Assembly: GCF_021130785.1 (NCBI RefSeq)
Contig: NC_060214.1
Span: 106,056,001 to 106,120,000, forward strand
Direction: 5' to 3'
Origin: Homalodisca vitripennis
Taxonomy: Eukaryota; Arthropoda; Insecta; Hemiptera; Cicadellidae
DNA length: 64,000 nt
Shown: positions 47,736 to 58,860 of the stretch, piece by piece
Layout: every line of letters starts with the position of its first letter
Position numbering within the stretch: position 1 is the stretch's first letter
Program-made: the position numbers and the translations under genes
Notes under the pieces: model-generated
What the model saw: the letters and a program-made list of their open reading frames with translations, nothing else
Told to the model about the DNA's origin: nothing
Databases searched by the model: none

Positions 47736-48260
47736 AACAATATCAGTCCTCCTAATGTAAACGCATACTTTTAAAATTTCTTGAACAAATGGTTCTTGAT
47801 AGACCATACGAAGTGACATGATTTCTAAAACAATATTTCGGATTTGCTAGAACTTACCTCGATTTATTTGTATCGATTATCACAAAAATGTATTTCCCTC
47901 CATGATTTTTAACAGCTGAAAACATGTAGTCGGTTCTTCCATTCAAGTTAACTCTACTTTCAAAATGTTTTATAGGAAATATATTTATTCTTTATAATGT
48001 CAAAAACGTGCAGTGTTAAATTTTCGAAAGTACATCAGTCGAGGGTACCAAGAGAATAGAGCTTATTCCACAGAAAGGTGTAAGGGAAATTATAATTTCC
48101 GCCAAATTGTGTCGTGACTAATTCTTACGTCGCACCAGGACTGTGTCAAAGGTAATGAAATCTTTTTGTAGAAGTCACCTTTGTGATTGGAATTTAAAAT
48201 ATAATTCCAATATTTACCTTTTCTCTTTGCAGTCTAGGCTAATAAGAACTGTTTATTATA
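47736..48260 (-). repeat. Inverted duplication, right arm
   Basis: Partner of 42,121-42,640 on the opposite strand: ATCAGTCCTCCTAATGTAAA (47,743), CCAAATTGTGTCGTGACTAA (48,103), TGTGTCAAAGGTAATGAAAT (48,144), and AATAAGAACTGTTTATTATA (48,240). On the plus strand ACCTTTTCTCTTTGCAG (48,217-48,233) resembles a splice acceptor, but no exon could be read after it. Confidence 0.7.
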
Positions 48261-49185
48261 AAAATGGGCAAAAACCTTAAAATTACGACGATATATATTA
48301 ATATGTGTGGTTGTAGGGTGTGGTGTAATTATGTGTGGTTTGACTTAAAGACTACCAGGTGGTTATTTAAGTAATAACGCCTATATAGATTTAAAATCAT
48401 TTAACTTGAATGGATCCTCACACAAATTCTGTATTAATGCCAGGTAATATACAATATGTAGACCCAATCTTTACATCAATATTAAGGTATATATTTTATA
48501 TAAAACGTTGTTTTGTAACATATAATACGAATATATAACAATACAGTTATGGCACTTAATTGCAACAGTAGTTGGGTAGAATCTCAACTTTTTCAAAAGT
48601 CCTTTGGAAAGTAAATAGTAATGTGTTAGTAAAGTATTTTTCAGTAATAAAATAAATCCTTAGAATTAATAATTAATTAAATAATTTTTTATTGCAGTAC
48701 ACGTACATTTTTGTTTTTGCTTTCATACGTAAACTATTCAACCGATTGTATTAAAGTATTACATGGATATTCTCCCTGGTATGAACATAGGGTACAAGTA
48801 GGATAAAAACTTAGGAGCCTACTTTTACTTCGAAAATCCCTCCGGATGAAGCCTCTCACTAGTCTCTAAATTAGCAAAAAATCCCATCTGGTTCTCTAAA
48901 GTTTCGAAATATGAATTGAATGAGTTCGTTAAATAGTAATAAAACTGTTCTGTGTAAAGCTTTTTTTATGACAGTATAAGCATTTGTTCATCTAATCTAA
49001 GCAATATTTACATACTGTACATATTTATAGTGGAAATTAAGCTTTGTAACAACATCACTTCTTATTTCAACATTTTCTGCAACTGCTATCGATCTCAGAT
49101 TCAAGAAATATCCACATAAGAAAATCAAAAGTTTCAGTAAAAATTATACTTTCAAACTATATACTCTTTTGCAATTCTAAAGTAT
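48261..49185. other. AT-rich non-coding stretch
   Basis: Nothing recognised. Confidence 0.4.
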
Positions 49186-49440
49186 TAAGTCCGTCTTGTC
49201 ACTCTGTCAGTCAACTGTCCATCTCTTACAATTCATTTCGATAGAACTCTCGGTAGAAAGGTCTAGAGACTTAAAATTGGGACATGTTCCTTGTGGTTAG
49301 ACCTTAGAGAAGAAACCTTGTTCAAAAGGCAGTTCGTCTGCCCGTCTGCATGAAAAATTTCGATAAACAGATCCTAGAGACTTGAGACCTGATATACACA
49401 GGCTCCTCTTGATCAAAGGAAAAACCTAATTGTTTTTTTA
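49186..49440 (+). repeat. Dispersed repeat with CTAGAGACTT motif, two units
   Basis: GGTCTAGAGACTTAAAATTG (49,260) and GATCCTAGAGACTTGAGACC (49,370) head two related units about 110 bp apart. The second unit has a partner at 51,538-51,610 (GTCCTAGAGACTTCAACG and ATACATAGGTTCTTCTTG). Each unit has a CTGTC/GTCTGCC-like stretch before it. Confidence 0.5.
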
Positions 49441-51490
49441 TTAAAAAAAAATAAAAGGACTGCTTGTGCGCTACCTCTTACGTTAAGTTTTTGTTGGGTC
49501 ATTTGTTCCTCTGTTGTATAGGTTTATTTCTGTTCAAAAATTTCAGTTTTCACGAATATGAATAACCAAGAAAATTGGTTTCAACTGGTTTTGTACGAAT
49601 TGGTAATACAAAGTTACATAATTGATGTAAACATTTACCTTTAGTTCATTAATTTATTTGGAATAAAAAAAATGGGTTGTGGACCATCAAAATCCGAAAG
49701 AAGCCACTTCTAATTAATGTACGTTACACAAATATATTGATTAAAACCTTTGTGGAAATGTTTCCGTATGGACCATAATTGGCTTTTAATGTGGGAATGA
49801 GTACACTTGGAAACAGAGCCTCAAGAAAGCGAAATATATAATGGAGTTCAGGAATAAGACCCATAAACTAAAATAAAAACGTGCCTTGCTGCAAACATTG
49901 CGACTTATGAACTACATAACACCATTGAACTATGTAATATAACTATGTAATTCCAATACGAAATTGAAGAGCTATTTAAATTTACTTTACGCCCAGGATT
50001 TTGATAAAATTATAAGTTAAAGTTGTGCACTTAATGAGACCAACAGGTTATTTTCTGTGCACGGTTTTGTACTCTGTTAGGGCTAAAATATGTGTTATAC
50101 GCGTTAATTGTTTTTGCAATTCTATGTACAGGTGAATACTATTCTCTCATTCCTAAGGTAAGTGAGCAAAATTGGGAAAATCTCTATTTATTTTTTTGGT
50201 ATTCTCGCTGCTTCTTATAAGATTACAGTTAGTTTTCAAACGAAGATATTTTGTTCGAATGATTATTTGATAAGCCCTTCATATTGAGAAGTAATTGAAG
50301 TATATTGTTTCTTTCTAATCGTCCCAGATACACAAATTAATAAAACATTTTTTCTCTAACCTGATGGTTGATTCGTTCACTGCATTCTTTCATAACATAG
50401 ATAATCACGTACTGTACATGATTTATTGAATCTAGCATATAGTATTGCCTTGAGAATAGTAATGAGCTGTTCTGGTTCAGAGCAGGTTTTAAATGTACTA
50501 TTATATTTATAATTATTGAAATAAGAAATAACAGAATTCATAATTGTAAAATTTAAAAAGTCAAAACCATACATAACTTAATTCTCAGGAAATAGTATGA
50601 ACAAGAAAAAAAACAAAGAATGTTATTATACAAAAATAAATACATATTGTTATTGGACATGGTATGTGTCACCCCAACTGACAGTTCAAAACTCTAAGAT
50701 GTATTTGGATTTATATTCTACTAAATTGAATAATTTCAACTGGAAATACTTTTAAAAGTTACTTAAACTTCAAAAAGTTTTAAAACAAAAAAAATTGTTT
50801 TAAAATCTTATTAAAAACATTAAAGCATTCCACGCATTTTAAAAAGTTGGAAGTGCAAACCACTTTTTATCCCAAAACATTGTTACTTTAGTGTTCTTTT
50901 CAAAATGGAAAAGTAATTTCTTTTCACGATAAAACTGAGTCATAAAACGGAGAGAAGTGGCCCTTGAGATATTGTGCGCCAGGTAAAGTGAACCGCTAGA
51001 AGTGCTGTTAACAAGGTGACGAGTCAACGAGTGAGTTGTAAAGAGAAGTAACAAGTAGTTGTAAGAGCTGCAAGACCTTGTTACTTCTGACATAAAGGCA
51101 GAGTGGGATAATGAGCTGAAGGATGAAGGAGAGTGTGAGGGTGAGGATGAGGGGGAGGAGAAGAATTGTGGGAAATGTTATACAAGTTTCTTCAAAGCAC
51201 TTAATTTAAATATAGATGGAATGATAACACTTTAGGCTCTGATAATGAGAGCTTGTGGCATTGTTCCAGAACATGTAATACTCTGATTTGAATAATATAC
51301 TTATGAAAGTTTTTATGAAAGGAGTGAATAGTTTGTTTTCCTTTTTTAATTATCATTATGAGAAATAAAGCTTATTCTTTTTGATTGATAAAAATATATC
51401 ATAATTAAAATGTATCTCAAGAAATAATTTTTTTTCAATTTTATCTGTAGCTTTGGAAAAAATCTCCTTTTAAACTTGTCCTTTATTAAG
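49441..51490. other. Unassigned stretch
   Basis: A purine-rich tract at 51,105-51,170 (GTGAGGGTGAGGATGAGGGG) and a GC-richer patch at 50,940-51,170 stand out. The minus-strand frame there (50,839-51,093) has no recognisable motif. No gene called. Confidence 0.35.
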
Positions 51491-51499
51491 GACCCGACA

Positions 51500-51620
51500 G
51501 ATCCTTCTTAAAATTGTGTCATTATTAGTCGGTGCTTCAACCCTTGATATACAGGTCCTAGAGACTTCAACGTAGATACATAGGTTCTTCTTGCTCTAAA
51601 GAAGGAATCTGTAGATTTTT
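51500..51620 (+). repeat. Dispersed CTAGAGACTT repeat, single unit
   Basis: CTTGATATACAGGTCCTAGA (51,543) aligns with AACAGATCCTAGAGACTTGA (49,365), and both are followed by a TACACAGGCTCCTCTTG-like stretch. Confidence 0.5.
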
Positions 51621-51799
51621 GGATAACAAGTACAAGAACAATCTGTATATAGATGGACATTAGAAAAAAATTAAAATGTATTGATATATATTTGATATTT
51701 TATTACTTATTTACCCATTAAATATTTAGATTCTAGAATATTAGCATGATTATTAAATTATAAAATATAATCTTCATATTATCTTCTCAAAACTACATC

Positions 51800-51925
51800 T
51801 TCTTAATTTACGCTGATATTTACAATGGCTTTTTATCAGTATTTGAAATGCAGCGATATCCATTCTTGATTCACGCTGATATTTGTAATTTTAACGCATT
51901 TTCACCGGTATTTGAAATGTAACGA
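51800..51925 (+). repeat. Diverged direct repeat, period ~63-69 bp
   Basis: CGCTGATATTTACAA (51,811) and CGCTGATATTTGTAA (51,874), each followed by GTATTTGAAATG (51,839 and 51,908). Confidence 0.6.
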
Positions 51926-52739
51926 AAGTCCGATGCCAAAAGTAGGAAAAGGCGGCATTATTTTCTAGTCTGTTTGTAAATTTTAAACTGTCAGCCTCGA
52001 CAACAGTTTATGTTTAACATAAATTTTCACGTTCCACCTATATTCCATGAAAAACACTTTTTATGACAAACAAATCTTGGAGGTCCCTATGAAAATACTT
52101 CGGTAAAACATCACATCAGAAAGTAGAGTCTCATTAGCTGACAAATATGCAACACCAATATCAGTTCTTTATACATTTGCGTGACACAGCTGTAAGGAAT
52201 GAATTACGATAACAACGTACGATTGCAGAATTCAATTACGAATAAAGGAGTACAATGTTTTAATTTCAGCATAATATAATGTAACTTTTGTACAAATTAT
52301 CTCTGTTGATAAATGGTTTATAGTTTGTTTTGATAAATGTCTGAATAAAACTGTAACTGGCGAAAGAGATAAAAGCTGTGATTATTATGTTTAATGAAAG
52401 CAACGGAAAAGTTAATTTAAATATCTTTTTGTATTAATCTCTTTGTACAATTATGTTTATAGGCCTAATATTCAACCTTAGACACTCTGTGGAATTCCAT
52501 TTTCAGTTCAAAGAAGGTTTAACAAGCCAGGTCACTTAAAACAGCTATAATTAGTTTAATTTTATTAAAGTAAAATTACGGGTATAATAAAAAATAAAAA
52601 AATTACGTCGTGTCAACTTACTACTTCAATACTTAAAAGTCGTGTCAACTTGTAAAAATAAATAATTGGTTACATCCATATGAAGTATTTGGTTGTTGGA
52701 TCATTTGAATGAAGGTGGGGAGGTTACCTTGTGTGTAAA
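51926..52739. other. AT-rich non-coding stretch
   Basis: A short direct repeat AAGTCGTGTCAACTT/ACGTCGTGTCAACTT occurs at 52,603-52,650. Nothing else recognised. Confidence 0.4.
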
Positions 52740-52890
52740 GACAATACAAGGTAGATGTATGTCACACCACGTGTTTCGTAACAGACCTCTCTGAAGTTGA
52801 TACAAAGTTTCAAGTTTATGTATCATTTTATTCCGATAATAAGGATACAACTTTTACTATGCTACATGCTTAAGTATGTTATGATCTTAC
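52740..52890 (+). repeat. Dispersed repeat R2, 5' part
   Basis: CACACCACGTGTTTCGTAAC (52,763) and the following TTGATACAAAGTTTCAAG fit the start of the R2 copies at 959 and 17,540. The tail part is missing. Confidence 0.45.
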
Positions 52891-53231
52891 TCACTTTGTT
52901 TTTAACATTTATTCGCGATTTATGTCATAAAAAAGCATCTGAAAAATAACATTGATTGAAAAGTATTATCTTAAATGGTATCAGTCTTTTTAATTAAGCT
53001 TAATTAAATTCATGTTGTTAGGAAGGAGATGGTTTATATATACGTAATAATATTCTAATATTATTCCATATGAATTAACCTATGCCCTTTAGTAGGTTAT
53101 ATTTTGTAAAATATTAATTACGTAAACCAAAATAGATCTTATCCATTTATTAACTATTTCGACAAATCAAATTTTTTCACTTCTTTAATATATATGGATA
53201 TATGGTGAGAACTGAAAGAAACATATTTAAT
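52891..53231. other. AT-rich non-coding stretch
   Basis: Nothing recognised. Confidence 0.4.
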
Positions 53232-54131
53232 GATACATCAATATAGTAGATAACTACACAGTCTAAAGTGTCCTGAACGAGATAGTTCCAATAATCCCTA
53301 ATAAAGGTGGCTGTACTATAAGATCTCCGCAGGAGGCAGCTCCGTTACCTATCCTTATCCTCTCATCCTCTCTGTACATCCTGTCAAAATGGCGCGAAAA
53401 CTCCTTATCCTAATTGAAAACAAGACACCCGGCTTTCTTTAGTTTACAAATCGTACACGTAATAAAGTTAACCCTACCTTAATCTTCTGTTCAATTCTCT
53501 CCGATAGATTTAAAGTTTGAGTATAAGATAAATTAACCGATACAATGGATTATCGAAAGACAATCGATGTATATGATGCGATGTATCATAACGAAAAAGG
53601 TAACGCAGTGACGGATGGACAGAAGGACGGGCTGCCCTTTTACATTTTGACCTCAAAATCACTAGAACTCTTTCTAGCATAAAGAGGAACATGTGCACAA
53701 CACTTAAAACCATGAGGACATTTTATCAAGAGTTATGGACAAACGTACACACAGGCGGATAGACGTATGGACGGACATACGGACGTACAACAGCGCGGTA
53801 AAGAGGACCAATCGGGTTCTTAGTAAGCCCTTTTTATTAAATAAAATACAAAGTTGTTGGTGAATGTTACACTGTAAATGTAATTTAAACTAGAAAGTAT
53901 CCTGGTCAAATCAAATTTGTGCTTAAATAGAAGACGAGTTAGCGGTATAAATTGCGGGGGTAGCCGTGTATTTCCATATCATTAAATATGCAGTCTTTTC
54001 ATAATATTGAATACGGTGCATCATTAATGTGAGCTTCCCGAGTTTGCGCCTTGGTACATTCGAGAATTCGTGTACTTTCAGGCGTGTATTATTGATAAAG
54101 TTTACATAAAGACGTTCCTCCTTTTATCTTT
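53232..54131 (+). repeat. Duplication SD2 copy B, first part
   Basis: Partner of 25,833-26,690: AATCCCTAATAAAGGTGGCT (53,293), AGATCTCCGCAGGAGGCAGC (53,321), CTACCTTAATCTTCTGTTCA (53,474), AAATTGCGGGGGTAGCCGTG (53,949), TGAATACGGTGCATCATTAA (54,007). The two copies differ by many substitutions and small indels, so the event is old. Confidence 0.75.
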
Positions 54132-54132
54132 G

Positions 54133-54182
54133 TGTATCTACTCGGGTTCGAGTCCCAGCGGAGCAAGTACTTTTTTTTATTA
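54133..54182 (+). repeat. SINE 3' fragment (B box and tail)
   Basis: It contains GGGTTCGAGTCCC (B box) and AGCGGAGCAAGTACTTTTTT, the same tail module as at the window start on the minus strand. It sits exactly at the junction between the two SD2 parts, where copy A carries about 1.85 kb of other DNA. Confidence 0.65.
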
Positions 54183-54205
54183 TTAATCTTAGCATAAATA
54201 ACATG

Positions 54206-55017
54206 TATTGTTAACAAGAATTGATTTCTAAAAGATTTGGGTTCATTCGACGTAGAGTATATTTTATGGAAGTACAAAAATAATCCAATAATGAATAAGA
54301 GGTTTAAACTTTTGATGAGTTTACGTGATAATATTTGTTACCGTTTCTTCCTCTCATTCCATTGATGCTTTATTTTTGATACTTTTAATTTCAGAATTAG
54401 AGTAAAAATGTAGTCGAATATGCAGTTAGAAATATGCAGTTAGAAAGAATAGGAAAGCAGTGTAAAATTTACTTTTATTTCACAACTATGCAGAATAAAT
54501 GCACAGATCAGTATATAAAGTAATGCAAAGGAAAATTTGTTAATTTCAAACATTAAATTGTACACTCTTATTATGGACTAACAATGATAATGATTCCTTA
54601 TTAGTTATACAAATCTCTAAATGTAATGGGAACAAAGAACAGTTTTTCCCGATGTAGACGTCTTTTTACAAACAGCTTTGCAATTACAACGTGAAAACTC
54701 GTGAGTTAGCGCAGACGTTGGTTAATTACACTGTATTACAAAGAAAAGATCGTTTTGATACGTCTCCAACGTCAACTACAGCATGAACCGCTGCTCGAAC
54801 ACTAACGACTGAAATTGACGTTTTTTAATTACGAGATTTTCTCTCTGGACTGAAGCTCACGATTGTGAATGTTTATGTAGGTCTTTATTGGGTATAATAT
54901 CGTATTACATTAGAGGTAAAATATAATGTAAAGACGACACGTTGTTTGTATTGATATGTAGTAGGAATCAAATTAGTGAAATTAAACTGTTTCATCAGTG
55001 GATCATTTATAAAAATG
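54206..55017 (+). repeat. Duplication SD2 copy B, second part
   Basis: Partner of 28,540-29,300: AACAAGAATTGATTTCTAAA (54,214), ACTCGTGAGTTAGCGCAGAC (54,697), CGATTGTGAATGTTTATG (54,862). It lacks the LINE, and so shows the state before that insertion. Confidence 0.7.
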
Positions 55018-55054
55018 TTTTACACATTCCTATGATATATGTTTATGATACAAG

Positions 55055-56015
55055 TGTTTTTAATATAATGTTATACACTATTCTGAACTGCTGATTGGTT
55101 ATATTGAATAGTAGCAAAGATAAGCACGTGGAGTAAAGCTGGCAAAGATAAAGTAAGAAAGCTGAGTTTGTATGTGGGAAGAGGGATTGATGATAGTGCG
55201 GTGGTAGATAGAAGATAAGGGTTGGAGGGGTGGAAGTAAATCACGGCGCTAGAGGTCCCCTTTAAGCCTGTAATTACGATCTGCAAGTTCTGTAGAGCAA
55301 AGTGAGGTAGAAGTGAAAGGCGAACATTATTCTAGCCCATGTGTGAAACTTGTAACTTGTCAGAGATTGGGTGAACGTCCTGCCGTCTGTTAAAATCTTT
55401 GTTAAAGCACATCTAGATTCAGTATACGATTTTAACACTTTTATTTAACTACGTTACATAATAAAGCACTGATTATTTTTGAAGAATAATTAATTTCAGA
55501 TTAATCTAACTGAAGTTTTTCGAGAATTTTATAAAAATGCCAAAATACATGAAATTTAACGCAGCTTATATTGATTAACTTAAAATGCTTACCCTAAAAA
55601 TTCAGGCTTCACTCAATAGCACCCTCAAATATCTTGTTTAATGCTAATTTTTGTCATTTACCTCTATAATCATTCTTAATTGATTGATTTCAAATAAACA
55701 AAATTGAACCTATTTTTTAATGTGTTAAGGAAATCATTGAATAGAAATGTTTACACGATGTGTGTTTTACTATGTAAAATGTACGCACTGTAATTGTAGA
55801 TTTAAGTGTTGTTAGTGTACTCGGTTTATTGTACGGTAATGGTGTACTTACGGCGAGGACAGGGGAGGACATGGACAGAGGGAGGTGAAGGAGAGAGGAA
55901 CATGCGTATAACATTATCTGTGAAGTGTTTCTATTGGAACACCTGCGAAAGTTCCCTACCTTCCAGTGTTTCTCTCAGATACTAAAATAATATCATCTCT
56001 TTTTTCTTTAGTACT
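55055..56015 (-). repeat. DR1 inverted copy
   Basis: On the minus strand it matches the block at 6,536-6,765 (here 56,015-55,787, for example CACCTGCGAAAGTTCCCTAC on the plus strand) and then DR1 block A (here about 55,375-55,225, AAGTGAGGTAGAAGTGAAAG on the plus strand). The distance between the two blocks is about 0.4 kb, against about 1.2 kb at 6.8-8.0 kb where the LINE tail lies between them. Open frames on this strand are incidental. Confidence 0.65.
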
Positions 56016-56428
56016 TAAAACACTAAATGTAGACATTTCACCGTTAAACTTTTGCGGTTACCAAATTCAGTGTTCATTTCATTACGCGTACAATAAAATT
56101 AAGAAATGTTCTAAACGTACACCCGCATCTAGGGAACGAGACTGTAAAAATAGTCTGTATTTGTCCGTTATAACTTTTATTTCTTTGTAAATATTACACA
56201 AGAGTTGATTGTAAATGTGTTGTTTATAGTATAAACCCATTTATTTTTGTTGTCTCATATTTAGCATGAAAATTATAATTTAATAGATAACTGAAATAAT
56301 AAAAGTAATGAAGTAAAGAAATCTGTTAAGATTAATACATTTTATTTTAATATTAATTTTTTGTTTTCCATAAACATATCTTTATCTACAAGATTCAGTA
56401 AACGGTACTGTTTTGAATAAAACTTCTC
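56016..56428. other. AT-rich non-coding stretch
   Basis: Nothing recognised. Confidence 0.4.
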
Positions 56429-56527
<99 letters not shown>

Positions 56528-56566
56528 GCGCGCGCACACACACACGCACACACACACACACACACA
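56429..56566. repeat. (CA)n microsatellite with CG core
   Basis: About 68 CA units. An alternating CG run (56,525-56,535) interrupts the array, which could form Z-DNA together with the flanking CA. Cysteine/valine-rich frames through it are artefacts. Confidence 0.95.
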
Positions 56567-57382
56567 GCTGTATAAGATTTGCTTGTTAATGCATGTAAAT
56601 AAATATTTAGATCACTATAAAATATAAAATCAAAACCGTGAATAGAACAACACGTAGTTCCAGGTTTTATCAACTTGAATTGTCTCTTTTTGGTTCAGTG
56701 TCCTCCAGATGCCAGTTCTGCTACATGGGCCCAACATTTTTTTACAAGTTTATAGCCTATTATGGTAATGAATTATTCTTTGAGAAAAAACCTAAAAATG
56801 AAAGTATTAACCTATGTCACTGAAAACGTGCCAGATTGAGAACAGAGTTGCTTAAGTATCTCCATTATTTTTTTACCTTTTCTATCATATACTTATGTAT
56901 TTCTATTGTATTTATTATTGAATATAGGATAAATGTTCTATAATCACTTTTAATTTACTTGTTATAAACTTATAGCTTTATTTCGTTGTTATTATTTATA
57001 TGTTATAATATTAACAGATTTACCATAATGTTACTTATTTATTGTTAAACATTGTATTAATAAATTTATTATGTTGTTGTTGTTCATTTTTTATATATTT
57101 ATGCATTCATATGTTGCTTATTTATTGTTATACATTGTTATTGTACTGTTGTTATTGAATTGTACAACATTATTCAACTGATTCTTCAATTTCATATTCT
57201 AATTGTAATGTATCCTTGATGTATATTTGGCGTTTTTGGATTGTTGCATGAGGACTGCCATCATCAAAACGTAATGGACATTATATAATCTAAGATGTTC
57301 CCGCACGCACCTTGCATGGTGCATTGGGACAATGCATGTGAAATTACAATATTTTTTTGAATAAAGACGGTTGTGAACTGTG
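56567..57382. other. AT-rich non-coding stretch
   Basis: The segment at 57,010-57,170 repeats TTATTTATTGTTA and ACATTGT motifs irregularly. Nothing else recognised. Confidence 0.4.
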
Positions 57383-57406
57383 AACACACACACACACACA
57401 CACACA
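57383..57406. repeat. Short (AC)n microsatellite
   Basis: Twelve AC units. Confidence 0.9.
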
Positions 57407-57489
57407 TTTATCATAACCTGGAAATCTTTTAACCATTGACACTATATATTGATATTATATTATAGTATACGTGGTATGGTATACTCATA

Positions 57490-57665
57490 TTTTGTTTATA
57501 CAACAAACAGTTGTTTATATAACCATTTAAATTGATTTTGGACAGTAATTTTTTTTTCAACTTCAGCGAAGAATATTACACCGCAAGTAACCTGTCGTAC
57601 TCCTAACTTGTTTATACAAGAAAAATAGTCGTTTATATAACCATTTAAATTAATTTTAAAAGACA
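57490..57665 (+). repeat. Diverged direct repeat, period ~116 bp
   Basis: TTGTTTATACAACAAACAGT (57,492) and TTGTTTATACAAGAAAAATA (57,608) are each followed by TTTATATAACCATTTAAATT. Confidence 0.7.
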
Positions 57666-57699
57666 TAAAAAGTTAGTTCGTGTATGCTAATTATTGTAT

Positions 57700-58860
57700 G
57701 CCTGGGAAAGATGAAAGAAAGACTGTTGAGTACAAACCGAGTAAAACGGCGCTCGAGGGCGCTGTACTCAGTAATCCTTTAATTACATCTGTGTGTAACG
57801 CGAATATTGTCTGATTTTAACAGGCGAGGACTTGTTGACAGGGACTATTGTAGTCTGAGGACTTTTCCCTACACTTTCTAGCTAATAATATTAGGGATGC
57901 CTTTTCTGCTTAGGGTTTGTATACGACCTTAAGTGCATCTCTAATAGTGTATCACCTTTTAGTGATCAGTGTTTTTTTTCTAAACGTTTGATTTTAGAAA
58001 GGCCATTCGATATATTGAACGCTAGCGAAGCAATTACTCGAGGAGCTTGACAAATTTCCTTCCTGTATATTTATTTATCTGCCTATCTAAGTTTCAAATT
58101 TGCCCATAGTTTTTGAAACTTTAATACAGCTTTATTCATAAACAATACAAAATGTATGCTCTGTGTTTTATTACGTAAATTTCATTACATTTACTTTAGA
58201 TAAAAGATAATGTGGGAGGAAAAAGTAAGACACAGGATGTGTACTTAGACATAAGGAAGTTAATTCTAGATTAGATATATTGGACTTTATGAACGTATAA
58301 TAGTGTATAAATATTTCTCACTGTTTTAAGGAAGTGATAAAATATTCGTTAAAGGAAAATATAAAATATTCGTACAATCAAATATTGAAATGTTTTGTTC
58401 AGTATTCAGTTAATTCAAGCACGAACTTTACAATTTTTATTCATTATCTGTTTAAAAACTGTGTATGACTCTATTGGATGTATTCTAAAATTCAAGTCAA
58501 CTTGTTATTGATAAAACCATATTATTTATTGCTGTGTATAGTTGAGAAAATAGGTATCTTATAAAATAAATTCATGTGTGACAGTGAAGGAAGGGAGTGT
58601 TTGGAGTGGGGGTGTTAGTTTATCTTCGTGTTCATTATAGAACTCACAACTAGGAGATCCGGGTCAGAGTTAACAATGTAAAATGTGAAACTGTAATCAA
58701 ACAATCAGTCTGTGTTACTAAGAATGTCAGACTGTAATCAAGCCATCAGACCGTTTTACTAAGACGGAGAAGTGCGAAGATTGTGTCGCTGTTTATAGGA
58801 TAGCCTCGTTAAAGAGATTGCTCTTTTTCATCTCTGGAGAATGTCCTGAAAAGTCTCTAC
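57700..58860 (-). repeat. DR1 inverted fragments (blocks B and C)
   Basis: On the minus strand, block B is at 58,860-58,690: the plus strand shows GATAGCCTCGTTAAAGAGAT and CATCTCTGGAGAATGTCCTG, the reverse complement of 9,415-9,540. A block C piece is at about 57,790-57,765 (TAATCCTTTAATTACATCTG on the plus strand). Block B carries its own 41-bp internal repeat around CTGTAATCAA (58,691 and 58,732). Confidence 0.65.

Noticed and set aside
50839..51093. 84-codon minus-strand frame near a purine-rich tract
   Set aside because: No motif or homologous copy; serine/leucine-rich by composition only.
53510..53713. 67-codon minus-strand frame in SD2 copy B
   Set aside because: Not matched by an open frame in copy A; probably chance.
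56342..56673. Cys-Val rich frames on the minus strand
   Set aside because: Direct product of the CA microsatellite.
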